Numbered from the stretch's first letter, positions 1 to 12,101 are shown. The stretch is 64,000 bases of DNA from Warburgia ugandensis (GCA_035236585.1 CP141135.1:73695057-73759056); one strand, 5' to 3'. Translations and numbers: made by a program. Notes: generated by a model not told the origin, from the letters alone.

Positions 1-30
1 GAGGACCTGATGATGGTAATAGTGTTCTAG

Positions 31-2220
31 GTAAGGACCTTGGTTCAGAAAAGCTTCAAGACAGCACTGGATGAAAATGACATCCTGATTTCACCTGCAG
101 CACCATCGGCTGCATACAAGATAGGTATGCCCATTGCAGCTTGTGTTTAGTCAAATTTTCCCCGGTACAGCAAGAATAGTGAGCACGTGGTGTTATTCAT
201 GGTACAGGTGAAAAGACGGACGACCCATTGTCAATGTATGCAGGAGACATCATGACTGTAAATATTCTGCAATCATCAATGTATTGCTGTTAATTTAGTT
301 CATTTTACTGAGTGCATGGAAAAAATAATTGAATATATAACCATGCATGCTAGTCAATTAATGACTAACATAAATTCTTTCCCAGACGAGAAAAGAGGAA
401 CCTTTATTCAAAAACAAAAGTGTCCCTCTCCAGCTATTTTTAGTTAACAAGGCAGCCAACTCAGTTTCCTCCATAATAACTGGCAAAAATGAAAGTTACT
501 TTCCAATTATCAATTACTTCATTAAAAATGCTGGCCTACGTCCAAGAATAACTGATGTTTTTGCCGGCCAAAACTATTGCATCTGATGGATTTTGTTTAC
601 CTCTGCTCACTGTCACATCTGTCATCTGAAATCCTCAGATCTGTAAGAAGACAAAGGTTTCAGCTTGAATGGATAATACCTGCAAGTCTGGAGAAAGTGA
701 GGACTCCCCAAATCACAACTTTAAACTTGTTTGAACAGGCAATACCTGCAAGCCTGGGATAAGTTAGAACACCGTACCAGCACATCTCAAAACTTTCCAA
801 GCTCAAACCGTCTTGGGTTCCCTAAGGGGCTGGAACTGATCTATCATCTACCCTGCTATGCTGACTTCAATAATTTCTGTTCATTTTCTACTGAAGTCAT
901 GTGAATGGTTGCCAAGAAAGTTTTTTTCTTGCCTCTGTAACTCCTCAGCTCCTCTGTCTATCAGTTTGATCCTGCCAAAACACTAGCAATCAGAGTCAAG
1001 CTGTCCTCAAACAGCTAGTGATTTCTCCCTTTCCAAGATAGGCTGGACAACCGCAACAACAACTATGACCTGTAGACTCCTGGCGATACCTTCTTTGTAA
1101 AAGTACAAAAAGGAGATATATTCTGGGTATTCTTCCTCCCTTTACAGATTATTTGTTGGCCAATCTCGTTATCTTCCAAGATAATATTCTTCTTGTCATG
1201 GACTCGAATTCCCTTGATCCTCCTACAAGGAATGGTATGAAAACAGAGATTCTCAACTGCAAGGGAGTGATCTGTGGTCTTACAAATTAAATAAAAGAAA
1301 AGTTTGAATGCTATCTTTGCTACCATTTTATCTGTTTTACTTGCTCTTTTGGTTTTGACCCAGTAGGCATGTCTTGATTTTGAATTAATTTCAAGTTATG
1401 TGAACTTAATATTTAGGTTTACATGACTGATGCTGCTCTTGACACAGGTTAATGTTAACTTGGCTGGGCTGCCTGCATTGGTTCTTCCATGTGGACTTGT
1501 TGAAGGTGGATCTGCTGGTCTTCCTGTTGGCCTTCAAATGGTTGGTGCAGCATTTGATGAGGTATCTAACTGCTTCCATTATTTTATATATGTTGGTCTT
1601 AGTTACAATGATATGGATACAAGGAATTGGACTGGAGATTATCTCTGACTTTCATGACTCATAGAGGTGGATTAGGTTTAAGTTTTAGAGTTGATCAGAT
1701 GAAAGAAAAGGTTGAGGTAAAAGGTTGCATGCTTGGGCGAGTAATGTGTGGGTATTGAGCAGAGGGGGTGGGATCTCTTCAGTTGGTTGAGACAAACTGT
1801 CACTCTTTAGATCGAAGAAAAAGTCGAAACTATGGGAAACTTCAGCAAATTCAGTTTCTTTACTGGTCCAAGTTTCTCAAATGGACAGTAGGGAGGAAGT
1901 AATTGAGTAGAGTACGAAAAGCTAATGCAATGTTGGTGAACCTGCACTGATTTCATGGACGGAGCCTTTAGTTGCCAGATTGACCAAATTCTCACATTCT
2001 CGTTTCTCTTGGACTAAAACTTGCATTTGCACTTAATACCAACAGAGCTTCATGCTTGTCTAACCAATATTTGCTCATTCTGTCTCTGCAACCAAATGGT
2101 ATGTATTGCTGAGTGTGTCTCTGTATTTAGGGCAAATTGCTGAGAGTTGGGCACATATTTGAGCAGACTCTCAAGGGTTGCTGCTTTGTTCCCCCACTAG
2201 GGGATGAGGGGTCATACTAG
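31..2220 (+). CDS. GATA: Glutamyl-tRNA(Gln) amidotransferase subunit A, organellar, 3' exons only (partial)
   Basis: Subunit A of the GatCAB amidotransferase, which in chloroplasts and mitochondria turns Glu-tRNA(Gln) into Gln-tRNA(Gln). Four exons join in frame: 31-124, 208-257, 1448-1561 and 2131-2220 (stop TAG). Together they encode the last 115 residues. Each intron begins with GT and ends with AG. Recognisable family segments are [17 protein letters not shown] in the first exon, [14 protein letters not shown] in the second, [14 protein letters not shown] and [10 protein letters not shown] in the third, and a C-terminal helix with GHIFEQTL in the fourth. The Lys-Ser-Ser catalytic triad of the amidase-signature fold lies upstream, outside the window. 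The third intron (1562-2130) and the second (258-1447) look like ordinary intron sequence. The first exon itself begins GTAAGG after an AG acceptor, so a gene finder could mistake it for a donor. Family assignment is firm; organelle targeting is inferred from the family. Confidence 0.9.
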
Positions 2221-2640
2221 CTATGGTTTGTGGACGGGAACTTTCAAGAAATGAAGGAGAGATATCAGTGAAGACCAAGAGCAGATTTCAGAAGATACAG
2301 AATCGGCTGATTCAATCTGAACTCATAGCCATCTTCATTATAAACTAAGAACGAAGTGAGATTTTGTTTATGGCCTTCTGATGCCACTATCACCCCTCGG
2401 CTTTCAACCGGAGCATTAGTCAGAACTATGGAAACTACTCGGTTGGCTGCGTCAAGGGATTTATTTGTGAATCATTTGTCCTGGAGGACTTTCCCCGAAG
2501 AAAATTAGCAACGAGGATCAACATGTTGTAAGCATTGTGTTCTGCGTGCATTCAAGCGATTCATTCAAATTGCAATTTGGTCATCATTTTGGGGCTTCTT
2601 GGACTGGAGTTTGTGCTTAATTTTCATCTGCAAATAACAT

Positions 2641-2782
2641 AAAAAAGGGTAGCCCTGTGCACGAAGTTCCTGCATATGCGAGGTCTGCGGAAGGGGCGGA
2701 CCTTATCTTGAATTTTGCAAGAGATGCTGTTTTTACACCTCGAACCCATGACTTTTAGGTTACATGGCAACAACTCAACCAT
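2641..2782 (-). mobile_element. Au SINE copy 1 (internally deleted)
   Basis: Read on the minus strand it shows the Au order: a tRNA-like head, the AAAATTCAAGATAAG segment, the GGTCCGCCCC segment and the CTACCC-TTTTTT end. It is flanked by a 12-bp target-site duplication with one mismatch, TGCAAATAACAT at 2629-2640 and TGCAAATAAGAT at 2783-2794. The head is incomplete and part of the middle is missing. Confidence 0.8.
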
Positions 2783-2884
2783 TGCAAATAAGATAGAAAT
2801 AGAATTACAAACATAGTATCAAAATGTGGCGGGTTGGTTTGAGAACTCAGCAGAGTCAATGTTGTTTTAGGCTTTTCACACTTT

Positions 2885-2950
2885 AGGTAAGGCTATGTAC
2901 TTTAGGCCCTTGTGGTCTGCCTTTATGCACATGCACCGGGCCTACCCTTA
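2885..2950 (+). mobile_element. Au SINE fragment (3' half, degraded)
   Basis: It carries the AGGTAAGGCT, TTTAGGCCCTTGTGGTC and GCACCGGGCCTACCC pieces of the Au 3' half. The 5' half is absent and part of the Pro-rich GC block is lost. No target-site duplication is clear. Confidence 0.6.
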
Positions 2951-3530
2951 GGTAGGAGGTCATTTTAGGGGTACTCGTTAAATAATATTTTTGGTGCCTT
3001 CTCATCTTGGGAATGGAGACAGCAAATCCGATGAATGAAGTGGTTAGGGGTTAGGGCTCAGGGTTCAGTGGATCACTCAAAAAATGAATGAATGGGTATG
3101 CACATGCACCGTATGGGAGCCCATATATTTGTATACGAAGTCTTCCGGTCAAGTAGATGTTTGGCAGTCCACTTACATGGTGTCACCATGATATGAACCT
3201 TTGATATCGGTTGCCGAACATTTGTATGTTATCAAAGAAAAAATCCTTAGCTAGATCACTGTAAAGAGACAATCCCAACCGTTTGATAGTGGTATGCAGA
3301 TGGTAAAAGCAGAGAAGGAACTGATCCAAGATCCTATATTTTACCCTATGTGCTGCCCTCGTATCATTGGGTCCAGACCGGACGAGGCCTACATTCTTTG
3401 ATCAAATTATGATGATCTAGTCAGCGGGTTCCACTGGTATGAATTGGGCTTGATGGGCGTTGATGAATTCCTAATTAGAAGAAAAATTAAGACTAGATCC
3501 ACCTTCATACAGATACATCTTTTATTCTAG

Positions 3531-4376
3531 CATTACCTGATTGAAGGTCACTAACCGTTAGATCAAGGACTTGATAGTGGCATTGTCTTTTCTTAACTGG
3601 ATTATCCTAATCGAACGGTCATTATGACTAACCGAAGAACATTTCTGACCCTTCAATTTGATCCTAAGCACTTAAGTGGGCCCTTGGCCCTTTTCCTAAT
3701 CAAAGTAGAGTCATGGCATTTCTCTAATGGTCCGAAGAGACCAGAAAGACCCGGCCCCAATCAGGCTTGAGTTCATTTTCTTGTGTAGCAAATCTGAACC
3801 GTTAATCTTCGTACTGGCACCTGAAAATGATCTCAACCCTCCATCCGATTAAGCTATCCCCATCTAAGTCTTTAAATTTTCTGAGCAACAAAATCATACG
3901 AGGAACACTATTTTTGGCGAAGGACTTGAATCACCAAAAACTGCCCCCCACACTAAAATTTTGCTCCTGTACTGATCTGTACGTTCATTACCCGATTGAA
4001 TGTCACTAACGTTAGATCAAGGACTTAATGGTGGCATTATCTTTTCTTAAGCATATTATCCTAATCGAACGCTAACAAATGACTAATCAAATAAATTTCT
4101 AGCCATTCATCCTACGCACTTAAGTAGGCCATTGCTCCTTTTCTTGTGGATCAAAGACAACATAGGCCGGCCCCATCCCGGATTAAGTCCATTTTCTTAT
4201 ATAGCAAATCTAAACCGTTCATCTTTCTACTGCGCCTAAAAATTTTTCTTCATTAAATGATCCCAACCCTCCAACTCACCATCTTTCTGAGCTGCAGAAT
4301 CATCTGATGAACACAACGACTCGGATCCACGAAACCTAGCTCCCACAATAACATTTTGCCACGCGCCGATCTGCAG
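3531..4376. repeat. Two-unit tandem duplication upstream of the Elongin-A gene
   Basis: Unit 1 starts at 3531 and unit 2 at 3986, so the period is about 455 bp. Both begin CATTACC(T/C)GATTGAA. Shared pieces in the same order are GTTAGATCAAGGACTT, ATTATCCTAATCGAACG, GCACTTAAGT, ATAGCAAATCT plus AACCGTT, and ATCAACCCTCCA-like text. Unit 2 is shorter through several deletions. The second unit ends close to the presumed first exon of the Elongin-A gene, so it forms much of that promoter region. Confidence 0.75.
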
Positions 4377-4399
4377 GGGCAGACGCCACACGTGTCATC

Positions 4400-4535
4400 A
4401 TCTCCATGGTGCATGTTAGCGCCAGGCGCACGCAGGGAAGTACCGAAAATCTACAAAGGAGTTGCAGAGACATCGAAATTGGGGGGTTTTCTTCTACTCT
4501 CCACGTAGGCCTTCGATCGGCATCGGAAGAACCCG
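4400..4535 (+). other. Probable non-coding first exon (5' UTR) of the Elongin-A gene
   Basis: The first coding exon (ATG at 7031) is preceded by an acceptor (TATTCTCAG, ending at 7022), so a leader exon must lie upstream. The best donor is ACCCG|GTAAGC at 4535/4536, in a GC-richer stretch beginning near 4370. The 5' boundary and the pairing of donor with acceptor are inferred. The intron so implied is 4536-7022. Apart from weak T-rich and AT-rich text I see no other gene in it; a minus-strand open frame at 5712-5936 matches no family I know. Confidence 0.4.
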
Positions 4536-7030
4536 GTAAGCTTCTCAAAACCATAATTCAAGCTTCCATTTTTCGTTTAATTTCTCCTTTTCTGTTCGAA
4601 AAATCTAATCTTTTCTATGAAGTTGATGAATTCATTGACCTTGTTGCTTCCTTCTCGATTTAGCTGGAAATTTGGGCGTGGTTTGGTTCCGATTTTCCTA
4701 GGATTGATTGAACTGCTACGTTGCAGGGTTTTCCTCTTCAAGCTTGTTCAATTAAACATATTTGTTCATTGAATTTGATAGAAAGATTGAATTGATGGAT
4801 TTTGAGGGCCCCCAGTTAGCAAATTGTTTGTGAATTGCAGACTTTGTTTGTTGTTTCTCGATTTAGCAGAATAATTAGGAAGAGTTTGGTATGGGCATGC
4901 TTGGAAGTTGGAGGAGAGTGGCCTTGGCAGTCTGAAATTCTATTTCTTTGGTATTTACCAGAGCTGGAATTCTGTTTCTTTGATTTGTTTGATGCACTAG
5001 TTAGTAGAAAACTTGACTATTAAAACACGGGGGGAGATTTGTATGGGATAGCAGGACCGATTGCTATAAGTGAGATTGGTGATACCATTTTCCTTACTTT
5101 GTCGTAAAATTATTCTCACTGCAAATTGTGGAACGAATGATATGTCAAATGGATAAGAAACAAGTGAGTGTATGGTGTCTGACATTTTTGTGCAACTGGT
5201 CAATGATCATGTTGCTCAATTCGCATATTAGGGATCCATTTGGTCATTGTGCTCTTGATCCATGTGAAAGATTAATACTAATGTGATTGGCCAGAAACAT
5301 CATAACTGCTGCAAATAGTTGAATGCCATATGGACAATTCATGTTAAGGATATTTAGATTCATTGGTTGCTTACTTGGTTAGAGAACAGCAATACATTGG
5401 CGGCTGGCTATAAGAACGGCTTTAGGTAATAATAAAGGGATTTCTTGGACACCTACTCTAGATTGGCATTACAGGTACTTCGGGGCTTTCATGTGGGTCC
5501 TGCCACTCTCATGAGATTGTCTGAGTGGGCCCTCTTGCATTTTGCATATGTTGTCTGAAACTCTGTCTTACATTGCTTGAAATGGAGTTCTGTGGCTTTA
5601 GTTAATCTCTGATCGGTCTTGCCGTTTTTGGTCTAGTAGAATAATTCACTTTGTATGAACCGGTCAGTTGTTAAGCTGGATTGGTTTAAGGCATAATGAA
5701 CTGCGAAATCATTAGGCGCACTTTTGGATCTTAAAGCACTTCCTACATGTTGAGCTGCTGGTGGTTTTGGTGGCATAGTGTACACTTTGAATATCTTTCA
5801 CAAAGATCATTCTTGACAGGGCCTTTGCAGTTGCATAGCCTTCTATTTTTTCCTCATTTGGGGACAATGCAACCATCTCATGAAGAATGGGATGTCTCTC
5901 GGAGCAGCTTCCATGTTCTGTAGAGGCTAGTCTCAATGGAATTCTTCCAGACTGAATGGTGCTCTATCTACTGTTCTACAACTGAGAGTTTTCAGATTTA
6001 GGCCTGGCCTTGCTCTGGATTTGGTGGAAATGGCCCACTTGCTTAAAACTGACATACTGGGAGTACTAAATGCTTCTTTCATCTTGAACAGTGAGGTGTT
6101 AAAGAAATACTCTGGAACTCTGGCTTTTCTGATTGTAAGATTTTAGTACCCCTAAAGTGATGATTCTCATGCTTGCCCAGCCTTTACCCTTGTTGTGAAA
6201 ATAGTGGAAATTTGTCTGTGATGATGTGGTTCTCTCATGGTAAGTTTTTGTTGGATTTCATCCTTCAGTGAGCCCTAGAAGCCATGACATTGGAAAATTC
6301 TGGTTTTCTCCTAACATACATTAGATGAATATCCTTGGGGAAAGGATTGAGGAATCATATGGAGCAACATTCCTGTTCGCCTAGCAAATTCATCTAAAAA
6401 GAAGTACCATAGTATCCAATTATGGAAAAAACCCAGGTTTCTTCTCCTAAAAAGGAAGACCAGCTAATGCGAGTGGTGGAATTATAATCACCATATTTAA
6501 AAGTGGCTTAGCAATTTATCACATGTATTGAAGTCCAACTGGGTTCTCATTATTATTTCTCTGTGTTAGCAATAAAGCAAGAAGGTCCCAAAAATGCCCC
6601 TGTTTGAAATCTGTGAAAACTTGAGATCTCTGTAACTCTTTTTCTCTGTCTATAAAGTCCCAATATCAAATCTTCAATGAATTCAGGTTTTTCTTTTCCC
6701 TACTAAGAAGGCTGGTTTACTTAGAGTATCCTAACTGTCTCATGTGCTAAGATTGGGTATATCTGGAATGTAGTGTATACTCTAATCCCAACTGAATATA
6801 TTTTGCAGTTTGTTCCTGTTTTCTCTTCTTGATTTTTGACTATTACAGCATCGGTAATCAATTATCCTGGTGAAATAGTACAGTATATGCATGAATAACC
6901 TCATGAAGGGTTCTCTTTCCTGTAGTGGTCTTCCAGTGGGCATCTAATAGGAGTCCTTATGCTGACTTTATCTGTCTGGTCCCTTGCTTTCTCATTCAGG
7001 CTAGATCAGTTTCTATTCTCAGGACAAATT

Positions 7031-10000
7031 ATGGTGCTGCAGTTGAAAACAAATGTTCCTTCTTTGGTGGAGCTCTGTGTTCAGACAGCGATAGATAATA
7101 TCAGGTATATTTCAGATGTTGGGGAGACGGACATATACCTGTTGAAGGACATATTACCTCACTGTACAGTTGATCAATTGATGCACATCGAGAAATCTTC
7201 GGAAGTAAGTTGGAAGATCTCCCTGTTCCTGTTGGCTAGTATGCTTTTGTATTTTGGATAGACTGTTTCTTGTTAATGTTCATCTATATGCGTATAATGT
7301 TCTCCACTTGCCATTGAATAGATAGAATACAGTTGAACTATTCAATCTTTATTGTTTGAATGAAAGCATCTGACTTCAGTAACTGAAAGGCTGCTTATAG
7401 ACCAGTTAATTGGTTTTGCCAAAACTGTTGCAGGGAAGAGACTTGAGTCCTGTAACTGATGATTTGTGGAAAAGATTTTATGAACAAAATTTCGGTGAAG
7501 ATGATCTTAAACTCGTCATCAAGAGGTTGAAGCAGTACAAAACTCACAAGTCTGCAATTAAGTGGAGAGTACTTTATGAAGTAAATTTTCCTTTTGATCT
7601 TTTTTCTGTTTCTTTTATATGTTGTTTCCTTCTGTTCATTTTCTTCCTCAATTGGAATAAATTTTGGTTTCTTTTACGCATAAGCTTGGAGAACACCATG
7701 GTCATATCTGATAAGGAAAGTGTCTGTGAATGATCCCTTTTCAGGCAAAGTTGAAGAAGAGGAATGATGATAAGAAGAGATCAGCTGAGCGATTGAAGGA
7801 ACTATATAAAAAAGAGAGTGAACGTGAGTATTTGTATCTATATTTTTCAATATGCCGCTGCTTCAATAATGCTTTAGTTACCTTTCTACATAATTGTTAT
7901 CTGACAATTAACCTGTATATACTTTCACGCAGACCAATGTGCACTTTGGCATTTCTCGAAGTGCTTGTGAATTATAATTTTGTTCAGTCCTGACTGATCA
8001 TAACACTGTTTAGAACTTCCTGATTAGCAATTGAACCATGCGACTGGACTAGGTTTTGGCACTTCTGAGGCAAACAAAAACCACTTTGACTTACCTGAAT
8101 ATATGAAGTACTTGCTGTGCCAATTGTTGACTCCCCAGTTTGACTTTTGTTCCATCTTGTAGAGTTTTGGCCAACTACTATTCTTAGCCATTTGCGCAGA
8201 GAATGACTGATTACTTCTTACTCTTTTAACACTGAGTTTACAACATAATGGAGGAGCTAGAGGATGAGAGTCATCATCATCATCATCAAGACCTTATCCC
8301 AATTAGGGGTAGGCGAGACGAATCTTATTCCTCCATTCCTCTCTATTAAGTACCATGGCTTTATTTAGTCCCAAAGTTTTTAAATCTTTTCTCACCACTT
8401 CTATCGACGTTCTTTTGGGCCTTCCCCTTGCCCTTTTAAAACCTTCTACTTGCATTGCCTCACTCCTTCTAACCAGTGTCGTTTTCGGTTTCTTTTGGAT
8501 GTGTCCAAACCATCGAAGTCTAATCTCCCTCATCTTGTTACCTATTGGTGTTACCCCTAGATTTCCTCTAATATTTTCATTCATAATTTTATCCTTTCTT
8601 GTCTTACCACTCATCTATCTCAACATCCTTCTTTCTGCGATGCTCATCCTATGAGCATGATATTCCTTAACTGCCTAACATTCTGATTCATAGAGCATGG
8701 TTGGCCTTATAGCCATCTTATAGAATTTTCCTTTTAGTTTGAGCGGCACCCGCTTATCACACAAAACTCCAGATGCACGTCTCTATTTGTTCCAACCCTC
8801 TTGAATTCTCTGGGTAACCTCTCACTCAATCTCTCCACTCTCATGAATCATTGATCCTAAGTACCAAAAGTAGTCTTTTACAGGGACTTCTTGGTTATCA
8901 ATCTTGACTGGTGTTTCACTCATACTCTCCTTGCTAAAAATTGCATTCCATATATTCTGTTTTAGTTCTGCTTATTTTAAATCCTTTAGACTCTAATGCT
9001 TCTCTTCATAACTCTTGCTTTATCTTAGAAAAAAGAATGCCATTGAATCTTCTTTTTTTTTTTTTTTCTTTTGTCATTGGAGTAATGCTATTCATTTCTT
9101 TAGTCGTCATTCTTTGATTGACTTATTTATTGGAAAGTGTACAGGGTAGCATACCATTTTATAGGAATATGAGCATGTCTAAATATTGAATGGCAATTCT
9201 CTTTATAGGGAAGCAAAGTCGACAAGTTCAGATATGTTCCAAGATTCCACCTTCAAGCAAAAAACGGAGCTTTTCTGGAGGTAGTGTTTCATTCATTTTT
9301 TTCATTAATTTATAATTAAACAGAACTTGCATATGGACATGTGTGCTATGGATCTCACACATGCACAAGTCATCATCAAGACCTTATCCCAAGTAGGGGT
9401 CGGCCACATGAATCTTATTCCTCCATTCCACTCTATTAAATACCATGGTTTCATTCAGTCCTAAAGTTTTTAAATCTTTCCTCGCCACTTCTATCCACGT
9501 TCTTTTAGGCCTTCCCCTTTCCTTTTTAGAATCTTCTACTTGTATTGTCTCACTCCTTCTAACTGGTGTCGTTGTTGGTCTCCTTTGGACATGTCCAAAC
9601 CATCTAAGTCTAATCTCCCTCATCTTATTACCTATTGGTGCTATCCCTAAATTTTCTCTAATATTTTCATTTCTAATTCTGTCCTTTCTTATCTTACCAC
9701 TCATCCATCTCAACATCCTCATTTCTGCAACGCTCATCCTATGAGTATCATGTTCCTTAACTGGCCAACACTCTGATCCATAGAGCATGGCCGGCCTTAT
9801 AGCTATCCTATAGAATTTTCCTTTTAGTTTGAGTGGCACCCGTCGATCACATAAAACTCCAGATGCACATCTCCATTTGTTTCAACCCGCTTGGATTCTC
9901 TGGGTAACCTCCCTCTCAATTTCTCCATTCTCATGGATCAGTGATCCTAAGTACCGAAATAGGTCTTTCATGGGGACTTCTTGGTTATCAATCTTGACTA

Positions 10001-10963
10001 GTGTTCTACTCTTACTCTCCTTGCTAAAATTACATTCCATATATTCTGTCTTAGTTTGGCTAATTTTAAATCCTTCAAATTCTAATGCTTCTTTCCATAA
10101 CTCTAGCTTTATGTTTACACCCTCCCTTCTCTCATCAAGTAAGACTATATCATCTGCAAATAGCATGCACCAGGGGATCTCCTTGTGCAAATGTTTTGTT
10201 AACTCATCTATAACTAATGTGAAGAGGTATGGACTCAATGCCGATCCTTGGTGCAATCCTACAGTGACAGAAAAATCACTAGTCATACCACTAGTGGTCT
10301 TAACATTTGTTACTGCTCCCCCACACATGCACAGGTGCGAAGAAAATATTTCAGTTTTCTTTTCTGGTTTATGTATTTCTGAATTTTACTCATAGGAACT
10401 GGATCAGGGAACAGATTTTCCAATGTGAAAGGCAGCCTGATGAAGAAGGCAAAACTAGAATACCTAAACAGGTAATATAGTTCATTCAAAAAAAGGAAAG
10501 GTAGTCAATTGTTAAATTAACGTCTTGAAATTCCTCTGATCTATTCTTTCGGATTAGAGGTTTTCCTGTTATGAAAAACCAAATAACGTCAAGGATCAGT
10601 GAACTTCTATTATTGATGATCTTTTATTTTGGCCTATAGCTATGAGGTAAAAGTACAGGAAGTTATGAGGAGAAAGGCGATACAGAAGAACAATTTTTCA
10701 CCTTCTAGGTATACCTTCTTTCTTGCTCTCCAGCTATCTACATGCATGATGTTGACATGCGGACAGATGATTTGACTTACATGTTCCTGTCTGTTTGCAT
10801 CCACGTGGTTCTTGGCATGCCTATATATATGTTTTCTTTTCACTCAGCCTTGATAGTTATTTCCTATCCTGTTAGTGTTTCTCGGACAGTGAAGCCAAAT
10901 GTTTTTCCGGGACATGGATCAGCATCTAGTTCTAAAATAACCAAGCCATTGTTGAGACCATAG
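7031..10963 (+). CDS. Elongin-A-like protein (RNA polymerase II transcription factor SIII subunit A)
   Basis: Elongin A binds the Elongin B/C heterodimer; the complex stimulates RNA polymerase II elongation and can act as a ubiquitin-ligase adaptor in the nucleus. Seven coding exons join in frame: 7031-7204, 7434-7580, 7745-7823, 9209-9280, 10396-10471, 10640-10708 and 10876-10963 (TAG), giving 234 residues. The Elongin-A domain spans about residues 1-110. It opens with a BC-box-like [10 protein letters not shown] (11-20), followed by [15 protein letters not shown] and a basic helix [20 protein letters not shown]. The rest is basic and low-complexity, with [10 protein letters not shown] and [10 protein letters not shown], as in other short plant Elongin-A-like proteins. 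The start at 7031 is the first ATG after the acceptor. Introns 3 (7824-9208) and 4 (9281-10395) are enlarged by antisense RTE insertions. All junctions are GT-AG. Confidence is high for the domain exons and good for the tail exons, which are supported by phase. Confidence 0.88.
8271..9033 (-). mobile_element. RTE-clade LINE fragment, copy 1, in Elongin-A intron 3
   Basis: On the minus strand it encodes the C-terminal part of an RTE-type LINE polyprotein, with [22 protein letters not shown] and EWRNKI in an open frame at 8303-8614. Further upstream the frame is broken. Its 3' end is a (GAT)n tail, seen here as TCATCATCATCATCATCAT at 8271, which is typical of RTE elements. The copy is 5'-truncated near 9033, where similarity to copy 2 stops. 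It lies antisense to the host gene. I could not find a clear target-site duplication. Confidence 0.85.
9371..10321 (-). mobile_element. RTE-clade LINE fragment, copy 2, in Elongin-A intron 4
   Basis: Minus-strand open frames at 9882-10328 and 9384-9839 are consecutive parts of an RTE reverse transcriptase, separated by a frameshift. The first has [13 protein letters not shown] and the catalytic FADDIVLL motif; the second has [33 protein letters not shown] and the usual end [10 protein letters not shown]. The 3' end is a short ATGATG tail. A 15-bp target-site duplication with one mismatch flanks it: CACACATGCACAAGT at 9356-9370 and CACACATGCACAGGT at 10322-10336. It is 5'-truncated and non-autonomous. 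It lies antisense to the host gene, with the same orientation as copy 1. Confidence 0.9.
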
Positions 10964-11338
10964 CAACAATGTTCTTGAACAGCAGCAAACACTGTCAAGA
11001 AAGCAAATTGTAAATGGTATAATCTTGTAGACTTTCTTCATGGATCTTGAGTTATTCTTATGTCAATATCGTGTCTTTTATCATTTAGGAGTCTCATCCA
11101 GTTTCTTCTTGCATTGGCCAGGGCAGCTTTTCTTCGAGCATAGGCTTGGGTTTCCTAACTCCCAGCAACAGTTGATTCGGGTTTGGATCATGTTCTCATC
11201 CATAACATAATGTGCTTGTTTTCTGTCCCCAGAAAAGAAGAAAGTTTGCTGGAAGCATATGTGCTTTTCTTTATTCTCCTTGGTTATCATGCCAATTGGT
11301 GTTGTATATCTCATATTCTGTTCGAATGACTACGCATT
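10964..11338. other. Elongin-A 3' UTR and flank
   Basis: Follows the Elongin-A stop codon. Probably 3' UTR and terminator. I see no other gene; a minus-strand open frame here (11081-11314) has no family resemblance. Confidence 0.4.
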
Positions 11339-11680
11339 TTCATGGTTGTATGGATATATCATTTTCTTCTTCTTTTTTTCTAATAATATAAAGCTTTAAC
11401 GTCCATTAACACCTAAGAGTTTCAGCAATACAATATATCAAAAGGTCATATGCATCTTCATGGTTGAATGGATATATCATTCTTTTTTATTTTGCTCATA
11501 TAAAGCTTTAACGCCCATCAACACCTAAGAGTTTCAGCGATACAATATATCAAAAGGTCATATGCATCTTCATGGTTGCATGGATATATCATTCTTTTTT
11601 GTTTTGCTTATATAAAGCTTTACTGTCTATCAACGCCTAAAAGTTTCAGCAATGCAATATATCAAAAAGTCACATGCATG
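11339..11680. repeat. Three-unit tandem repeat of about 115 bp
   Basis: Three successive units start near 11339, 11457 and 11569. Each contains CATGGTTG, TGGATATATCATT, a T-rich run, ATATAAAGCTTTA, CACCTAA or CGCCTAA, AGTTTCAGC and CAATATATCAAAA followed by GTCA(T/C)ATGCAT. Unit spacing is about 118 and 112 bp. No coding potential is seen. Confidence 0.85.
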
Positions 11681-11906
11681 AATACTTATATAAAGCTCAT
11701 CTTCCTCACTTTCTTTCTCTGCAATGAATCGACCTACTATTTTGGAATTGACTAGGACTAGTTAGTAGTTCCATGCCAGATCTGCAAGCCATCCATTTTT
11801 GTCTAATTCATGATTGAGATATGTCAGATTTGGATCTAAAGAGAACTGCCTTTCAATGTGCCTTGGTGAGCACGTGTAGAAAAATTGGGTTCCAGGCCTC
11901 CAGCAT

Positions 11907-12003
11907 TTAAGCGAAGTTGGTAAGTATCTTGTCTCCTTAACCTAAACGATCTTGATTCGAATCCACTGGCCATTCAAAACAAGTAAAATGAAAAAGAGAA
12001 AAC
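11907..12003 (+). mobile_element. tRNA-derived SINE-like element (second family), copy A
   Basis: It has an A-box-like GCGAAGTTGGTAAG, then TCTTGATTCGAATCCACT, which contains a near-perfect B box. An A-rich tail follows, AAAATGAAAAAGAGAAA. The same B-box, CCACT and A-rich tail order recurs at 60135-60237. It is not an Au element. Confidence 0.55.
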
Positions 12004-12101
12004 ACTTGGACAACTCGACATTTGAAATCATTTGATCACTGTCCCTTCTTGTTTGTATTGTCTTTGTGTGTGTGTGTGTGCAGATCAAGCTCATGGATGG
12101 G

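Larger units (their letters stand above)
2221..3530. other. GatA 3' flank and intergenic sequence
   Basis: This is the probable 3' UTR of GatA (to about 2600) followed by intergenic DNA. It holds two Au SINE fragments, listed separately. I see no coding exons in the rest. Confidence 0.5.

Noticed and set aside
4336-4663. Open frames overlapping the presumed Elongin-A leader exon
   Set aside because: They run through the likely splice donor at 4535/4536 and have no family resemblance.
8355-9744. Plus-strand 99-codon open frames in the Elongin-A introns
   Set aside because: They are the reverse of the RTE LINE coding region, which reads correctly on the minus strand.
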